From positions 2,543,507 through 2,607,506 of the forward strand of contig CM032121.1 of the NCBI GenBank assembly GCA_018894105.1: a stretch of 64,000 nt of DNA. The letters are read 5' to 3'. The position numbers were made by a program, and so were the translations under genes. Of this stretch, positions 59,846-64,000 are shown piece after piece (the stretch's first letter is position 1; each line of letters opens with the position of its first letter). The DNA comes from Jacaranda mimosifolia. Lineage: Eukaryota; Streptophyta; Magnoliopsida; Lamiales; Bignoniaceae. Under the pieces are notes generated by a model. That model searched no databases. It had not been told where the DNA came from and saw only the letters and a list, made by a program, of their open reading frames with translations.

Positions 59846-62800
59846 CTACTCAATGATCAACATAATTTTGGATTTGGTTCAATTAGACTTGACTAGGTTG
59901 ATGAAAGTGCCTGGTAAATTAAGTTATTTTAACAACATATTATAACTTGTTAAATAACATTATAACTTGGTAAATTCTCCCAATTACTCATTTTACAGGT
60001 ACACTTAAATTTAATGCAAGTTAGTCTCTTTCAGAACTTACATGACTCGTATACTAATATGAACATTGGTGTTTTACTTGAAAAATTCTTAATGACCCTA
60101 ATTTGTCTTTGTAATTTCATGATTTTTCTTTTTCTTTTTCTTTTGATAATTTGTAATTTCATGATCTTGATATATGTTTTGAATTGATTTGATCCATTAA
60201 AAATTAATCTAACTCAATTTAAATTATTTCGAGATAATGAGTTTGGGGTTTCGACAAATTAAATCACCTTTGATGATTAAAAGAGTGTTTGATTACACTT
60301 ATTTAAAAGGTCTTATAAAATAAAATATTTTTAGAGCTTATAAGATGTTAAATCTTTTATAAAAAATAAATTCTTAAAGTGTTTGGATAAAATAAGACTT
60401 TGAAACACAGAAGATGTTAGTAATGATAATTTTGTAATTAATATCGTTTAAATTAATAGAGCTTGTTAAAATCTTAAAAATAAATTAGAAACTCTTTACT
60501 TTTTTAAAAAGAGCTTATAAGTTCCTAACATTTTATTTTAGAAGCTTATAAGCTTTTTTTTTAAAAAAATTACACAATACTTTTTGATATTTTATAAGCT
60601 CTTAAATATTTTATAAAATATTTTGAGAACTTATAAACTCATTCAAATATCCTCTAACATTTAAATCTTTTCTCTAATCCAAACAAGACGGTACCAAGCT
60701 TAGAAATAAATTATGTATGAAATTGCATCATTTTTGGCTATTTCCACACCTAAACCCCGACTTAGTTGTTCTTCTCGTAAAATGACAAATGGAGGGTAGA
60801 ATGCTCCTTTTTCTTTTATCCACATCATCTCTGACAAATATAATTTCTTACGTATGCTATGTTTGATTTAAGAATTTTAATGAGAAAAGAATAATTTTAA
60901 AAAAAAGAAATATAAAATAAAAAAATATAAAATATAAAATTTATTTTGTTATTAAAGAAAATATTGAAAGAAGATGCGTGATGAATGTTTTTGGAGAAAG
61001 AGGAGGGTGTATGAATAGGCTTTTTCTTTTTCTTTTTTTTTTTTCCCATCATTTTGTGCGGAAAATTTCCTCCGACAGCGTTAGCATTGAATAACATGGA
61101 AAATAAATGGCCTCAGCTACCCTGGTGCAGAGAATAGTACACTGTACACCTACCTATATCACAATGATTGATGGGTGAGTGGTAATTTCACCTAAAATTG
61201 AGGTACATATCAATAACGTATTTATGGACGTCAGACAAAAAAAAAAAAAAAAAAAAAAAACCTATCACGTGAGTTTTTTCACCAATAAATGCTCTTGTCC
61301 TTTGTAACTTAATTGATGGCGCACGGACATGAATTTAGGTTTTCTTTTTAAAATCAATCAAATGGTAGAATTTTGTTTTCGGATTGTGCCCATGTAGAAT
61401 TAGCGCTTGATAAAAAAATTGATTGTATAGATATTTTTTATCAATTTTTTTATTGTAAGAATTAGTTTTTATATTAATTTAATTCTTATATTAATTTATT
61501 CTTATTAGACTTGAGCTCATGTAAATTGTGAAGCTCATTTTGAATGAATTTTCTTTTTATTTAATTAATTTGAAATTTTTATTTTTTTATTTTTTTATTT
61601 TTATGTTTAGCCCTTAAAGTCTTAACTTATTATATTAATAATGAATCATAAAATAAGACACAATATAGCAATATCTTCTATTAAAGGAAAAACGAAAATA
61701 AGAATCTTGTATTAACCGACATATTATAGTTTTCTTTTTTTTTTTTTATTACAAAAAGCAGTTTACCTCTATGTTTAAAAATTTTGTGTCACTGATGTGA
61801 AAAAAATTAAATAATAAGAATTATGTTACATAGGTAATAAAATTTATAGAATGTTGATTTGACATAATTTCTATATTTTCTTATAAAATTGTAGTTCATA
61901 TATGATATATACATAGTATATATTTATGAAATAAAATATAAATTAAAATAAAAAATATAACAAAACAATACGAAACAAAACAAAAATGAACACCCAACCA
62001 ATTAAAATAATACTGAATCTTGAGAATCCAAATATAATTATTTTGAAATTATTGAACAAAAGAATATCCCAAATGCAAACAAACTTTTTTAAAAGAAAAA
62101 TCACCATTTGTTCTGCTAAGAAAATGGGGGAAAAAAAAAGAAAATAGCCAAATCAGTTGTAATCGCGTGGGCCACTAGATTACTAATTTTACTCTAATTT
62201 ATCAGGTAAAAAAAAAAGAAAAATAAAAAAATAAATAAACCAATCAAGAGTCAACGTGGGCTCCAGTCAGGACGTCCAATCCTCCATCAATACAATTTCT
62301 AACAAATAACTTTATACTTTATTTGGTATGTTTTACTATACCTGGAAAAGTTCAGCCTATACCCGTGGGTATCCAAAAAAATACGGGTAATGGGCTTTAT
62401 TTCTTTTATTCAAGAAATTACGGGTAATTTTACCGGTACCCAAATTTACCTGCCATCTTTTGGCCTAACCCGCGGGTACCCGTGGGTAGCCCGTAAATAT
62501 TTTATTTATTTATATATATTATATTATATATTATATAAATATATATTGTATATTATATAAATATATATTATATATTTATATATATTTACATATAAATATT
62601 TTTAATCTAAATATTAATTTTTGATTTCATAAATTAAAAATCTATAGCAAATTAAATTAAATTATATCCTAAAACAACTTGTTGTGCATATTCCTATGGA
62701 TGCAACATCTTTTTCCACAAGAACAACAATGTTTTATTGATATTTAAATTTTCAATTCAAAAAACTTTTGGCATGTAATGGAATTTAAATTTGAACTTTT

Positions 62801-63213
62801 GAATGTGATGTACTTTAAATTTGGTAGATTTTAAATACTTAAGATATAAGTTTTAAACTAAAATATTATTATTATGCTTTAGGTATTTGTTCAATTTAAT
62901 GTTTGGAATTTGTAGTCTTTTTTTTCGTAGTTTTATTTAGTTAATATTTGAGAAACATCAAGTTTACCTTTAAATATTATAAAAAAAATAGTAATAATAA
63001 AATTTAAAAAAAATTATGGGAACCCGCGGGTTACCCGTTACCCATCCTCATGGGTAACGGGTCCCATATCTCGTACCTATTAAAAAATGGGTAAATTTAC
63101 CCAACCCGTTGGTACCCGTAATTGAGTTACCCAATGGTACCCAATTGCCAGGTCTATGTTTTACTACTTTGGATCCTCTATTTCACTTCATATTTCATCA
63201 CTTACTTAACTTG

Positions 63214-63250
<37 letters not shown>

Positions 63251-63494
63251 ATTTGATTCTGATTCAATTATTTTTATAAAAAAAATAGTTAATATAGTGT
63301 CATATAATTACAAAATGGAATAGGAGATAGAATATAAATTGGAATAAAGGATCTAAACCGACATTTTCCATCAATTTTTTCGCTTTATTTATTTTTTTTC
63401 CTCACATGTAAGGTATTATAAATTGTTGAGCTTGAAGCCCAGCTCATTTTGTATTACAAGAAAGCAGATCAAGAAAAAAGTTGTATGCAATCCA
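59846..63494. other. Upstream region of PLAT copy E
   Basis: Aligns with 34606-36899 plus 41913-42370 of unit C, without the MULE. Distal G-box 61266-61271; the proximal site is CGCGTGGGCCAC (62164-62175), a one-base change in the G-box core. A hAT element (62337-63156) and a (TA)n run (about 63217-63243) lie between that site and the gene. Confidence 0.65.
62337..63156. mobile_element. Non-autonomous hAT element, 820 bp, in the promoter of copy E
   Basis: Left end TATACCTGG; right end on the minus strand TAGACCTGGCAATTGGGTAC. Perfect 8-bp target duplication tgttttac at 62329-62336 and 63157-63164; unit C has the single empty copy at 42066-42073. Subterminal gggtaccc words recur on both strands. 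Related to 19578-20147. Confidence 0.9.
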
Positions 63495-64000
63495 ATGGCA
63501 GTCAACCGCCTCTTCTTCCATCTCCTCATCCTTGCTTCAATCTTCGCTATCTGCAAATCTGTAAGTATCTCTTTCTTCAATCACATCTCTCATAACTATC
63601 ATATTCAAATTTCATACACAATTAATCGGCGATACCTGTTTAAGTTTTGTGCATATTTATGATGTTTTTGTGCTCAAAATGTGGGGAAAATGCAGGATGA
63701 TGTGGTGAAACTGTAGGATGATGCGAATTATGTTTACACAGTGTATGTGAAGACGGGATCAATCATAGGGGCAGGGACGAACTCTAACATCACCTTAAGT
63801 CTGTACGGTGCAGATGGTCATGGAATTAGGATCAATAATCTGGTGTCTTGGGGCGGGATTATGGGCAAGGATCATGACTACTTCGAGTTTGGAAACCTTG
63901 ATATCTTCAGCGGACGAGGCCCGTGTTTGACCAAGTCTGCTTGTAAGATGAACCTCACCTATAGCGGAATGGGTTTGCTTCCTGCATGGTACTGTGACTA
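63495..64000 (+). pseudogene. PLAT/LH2 domain protein, copy E (cut by the window end; probably defective)
   Basis: Exon 1 63495-63560 (MAVNRLFFHLLILASIFAIC KS), intron 63561-63716, exon 2 from 63717 to beyond 64000; the last third of the domain is not visible. The first mature cysteine is Tyr (DDANYVYTVY), Gly-Trp of the conserved PGWYCDY is Ala-Trp, and Thr of the second sequon is lost (NLTYSG is kept, TGL context altered to MGL). Two acceptors lie 21 bp apart: using the upstream tgcag (63691-63695) reads DDVVKL then TAG, so only ctgtag (63711-63716) gives an open exon. Close relative of C. I classify it as a likely pseudogene because of the cysteine loss and splice conflict, but the seen part is open if the downstream acceptor is used. 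Confidence 0.6.

Overview
This is nuclear DNA from a flowering plant, almost certainly a eudicot. Evidence: AT-rich sequence, short two-exon genes with GT-AG introns, AATAAA poly(A) signals, and plant transposons of the CACTA, Mutator-like (MULE), hAT and palindromic MITE types plus LTR-like fragments. I see no bacterial, organellar, rRNA, tRNA or CRISPR content. The asterid flavour of the main gene family is only an impression.

The backbone is a tandem array, all on the + strand, of one small gene family: secreted/ER plant-stress PLAT/LH2-domain proteins resembling Arabidopsis PLAT1. Each gene has a 66-bp signal-peptide exon, a phase-0 intron of 129-156 bp and a PLAT exon of about 465 bp. 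There are five two-exon copies, called A to E here: A (13.68 kb, nonsense-truncated), B (27.96 kb, intact), C (42.37 kb, open but one cysteine lost), D (54.87 kb, intact and closest to consensus) and E (63.50 kb, cut by the window end, first mature cysteine lost). Two further relics, P1 (24.30 kb) and P2 (51.74 kb), keep only exon 1 and the splice donor, then run straight into an antisense fragment of a TTL-type TPR gene.

Layout: 0-4.8 kb, end of an LTR-like element, then a decayed CACTA element (TNP2 transposase on the - strand, right terminus at 4814). 4.8-17.3 kb, unit A, broken upstream of the gene by a 5.6-kb nested insertion containing an LTR-like element. 17.3-22.7 kb, a nest of MITEs and hAT elements. 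22.7-46.7 kb, block 1 (P1-B-C). 46.7-50.3 kb, AT-rich DNA and an inverted LTR-like fragment. 50.3-64 kb, block 2 (P2-D-E), a large duplicate of block 1. B pairs with D and C pairs with E. Insertions present in only one partner (MULE in C, hAT in B, hAT in E, MITE in P1) each have a clean empty site in the other, so they post-date the duplication or were absent from the copied haplotype.

The most structured mobile element is a 5,004-bp MULE at 36900-41903 with a perfect 9-bp target duplication and about 1.18-kb terminal inverted repeats. Both repeats carry the 5' end of a plant-mobile-domain (PMD) gene; the right copy continues into an almost complete PMD pseudogene, the left into a degenerate acidic ORF. 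The MULE landed at the edge of a G-box/TCP-like promoter motif of gene C, moving that motif from about 0.3 kb to 5.5 kb upstream of the ATG. Upstream regions of all copies otherwise share G-boxes, TATA-like sequence and the same MITEs, which suggests related stress-type regulation; expression cannot be judged from sequence.
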